Shown here: positions 14,683 to 15,325 of the stretch, one piece after another
Layout: every line of letters starts with the position of its first letter
How positions within the stretch are numbered: the stretch's first letter is position 1
Assembly (NCBI GenBank): GCA_910588865.1
Contig: CAJUSJ010000093.1
Location: forward strand, 1-15,325
Reading direction: 5' to 3'
Length of the DNA stretch: 15,325 nucleotides
Origin: an uncultured Lachnospiraceae bacterium
Lineage (GTDB): Bacteria > Bacillota > Clostridia > Lachnospirales > Lachnospiraceae
Notes under the pieces: model-generated
The model's database searches: none
Told to the model about the DNA's origin: nothing
What the model saw: the letters and a program-made list of their open reading frames with translations, nothing else
Program-made: the position numbers and the translations under genes

Positions 14683-14711
14683 TTAACATTTCCGGCGGTT
14701 TCGGTTATACT
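14683..14711 (+). promoter_or_regulatory. Promoter for tadA
   Basis: TTAACA (14683-14688), a 17-nt spacer and TATACT (14706-14711) match the sigma-A consensus in 5 of 6 bases at each box. They sit in the 88-nt gap before tadA. Confidence 0.75.
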
Positions 14712-14760
14712 ATAACAGATATTATGAGGAGCGGCAGGGCCGGAAAGAGGAAGCGATGCT

Positions 14761-15267
14761 ATGACAAAAGAAGAAAAATATATGAAAGAAGCCATCAGGC
14801 AGGCAAAAAAGGCGGAGGCCTTAGGAGAGGTCCCTATTGGCTGCGTCATCGTATATCAGGATAAGATCATAGGGCGGGGGTACAACAGGAGAACGGTGGA
14901 TAAAAATGTCCTGGCTCACGCGGAGATCATAGCCATACGGAAAGCGTGCAGAAAGATGGGGGACTGGAGACTGGAAGGGTGTGTCATGTATGTGACCTTA
15001 GAGCCCTGTCCCATGTGTGCCGGCGCCATTGTTCAGGCCAGGATCCCTAAGGTGGTCATGGGGTGCATGAACCCCAAGGCCGGCTGCGCGGGTTCTGTTC
15101 TGGATATGCTCCATGAGCCGGGGTTTAACCACCAGGTGGAGACCGAGACAGGACTCTGCGGACAGGAGTGTTCCCAGATGATCAAGGGCTTCTTTAAAGC
15201 GCTTCGGCTTGACAAAAGCCGCGGGGCAGGTTATACTATGTCAGATGATATACAATCAACAACATGA
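14761..15267 (+). CDS. tadA: tRNA-specific adenosine-34 deaminase
   Basis: A 168-residue zinc cytidine/deoxycytidylate-deaminase-fold enzyme that converts the wobble adenosine of tRNA-Arg(ACG) to inosine. The zinc and proton-shuttle residues are H53-A-E55 (LAHAEIIAI) and the PCPMCAGA motif with C83 and C86. GEVPIGCVIV and NPKAGCAGSVLDML are also typical. The start ATG has AGAGGAAG about 7 nt upstream. The last 18 residues (DKSRGAGYTMSDDIQSTT) look like a non-conserved tail; the DNA encoding them contains a promoter for the RNA gene that follows. The order tadA then SRP RNA is usual in Firmicutes. Confidence 0.96.
   Translation: MTKEEKYMKEAIRQAKKAEALGEVPIGCVIVYQDKIIGRGYNRRTVDKNVLAHAEIIAIRKACRKMGDWRLEGCVMYVTLEPCPMCAGAIVQARIPKVVMGCMNPKAGCAGSVLDMLHEPGFNHQVETETGLCGQECSQMIKGFFKALRLDKSRGAGYTMSDDIQSTT
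15209..15237 (+). promoter_or_regulatory. Strong promoter inside the 3' end of tadA, for SRP RNA
   Basis: A perfect TTGACA (15209-15214), a 17-nt spacer and TATACT (15232-15237) form the best promoter in the window. It overlaps tadA codons 150-159. Transcription would start near 15244, about 40 nt before the mature SRP RNA 5' end, suggesting a processed precursor. Confidence 0.8.
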
Positions 15268-15283
15268 TCCAGTCATAAAGTTT

Positions 15284-15325
15284 CCGTGCAGCCGGGGAGA
15301 TAGCGGTGCCCTGTACCTGCAATCC
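15284..15325 (+). ncRNA. ffs: Signal recognition particle RNA, 5' end, cut by window edge
   Basis: The last 42 bases, with GGGGAGATAGCGGTGCCCTG and then CCTGCAATCC, match my memory of the 5' domain of the large clostridial SRP RNA, which continues CGCTATAGC just beyond the edge. The AGCGG segment should pair with that missing CCGCT. The position right after tadA agrees with the common Firmicute order tadA, SRP RNA, dnaX. The exact 5' end is estimated, and the Alu-like and M domains are only partly or not present here. Confidence 0.82.

Overview
The window looks like a core chromosomal segment of a spore-forming, moderately GC-rich Firmicute, most likely a Lachnospiraceae/Clostridia gut anaerobe. 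The reasons are strong AAGGAGG-type ribosome sites, TTGACA-17-TATAAT-type promoters, an SpmB-like sporulation protein, a GerMN-type lipoprotein, a large protein with a C-terminal domain I associate with Lachnospiraceae (DUF6128), and a gene order (metG, tatD, rsmA; tadA followed by SRP RNA) typical of Firmicutes. The family placement is inference.

Layout. 1-240: C-terminal tail of a winged-helix protein entering from the left, with a frame-alternating 24-bp DNA repeat. 241-479: convergent intergenic region with nested inverted repeats, including a terminator for the leftward operon. 480-2383 (minus): a translationally coupled pair, an ArsC/Spx-like thiol protein then a siroheme/4Fe-4S nitrite/sulfite reductase. 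2520-3074 (plus): spmB without spmA beside it. 3086-4343 (plus): a FabT-like MarR regulator and a GerMN-like lipoprotein, with a clear promoter and a clear terminator. 4345-4470: two copies of a structured 29-bp repeat. 4492-6360 (minus): DUF885 lipoprotein peptidase. 6469-11203 (plus): a housekeeping cluster of a 30-codon upstream ORF, metG, a TraX-family membrane protein, tatD and rsmA, closed by a bidirectional terminator. 11281-12012 (minus): nagB. 12132-14672 (plus): an 846-residue protein whose centre is a long array of exact 14-residue units. 14761-15267 (plus): tadA. The right edge is the start of the SRP RNA gene, with its likely promoter inside the end of tadA.

How the genes work together. 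Most are translation and RNA housekeeping: MetG charges tRNA-Met, RsmA dimethylates 16S rRNA, TadA makes inosine-34, the SRP RNA serves membrane targeting, and TatD is a nuclease. NagB feeds amino sugars into glycolysis. SpmB and probably the GerMN lipoprotein relate to sporulation or germination. The reductase pair handles nitrite or sulfite.

I see no CRISPR array, prophage, toxin-antitoxin or recognisable defence island. The most unusual items are the 14-residue repeat protein, the overlapping upstream ORF at metG, the paired structured repeat at 4345-4470, and the frame-alternating repeat at the left edge. None is proof of a new system.
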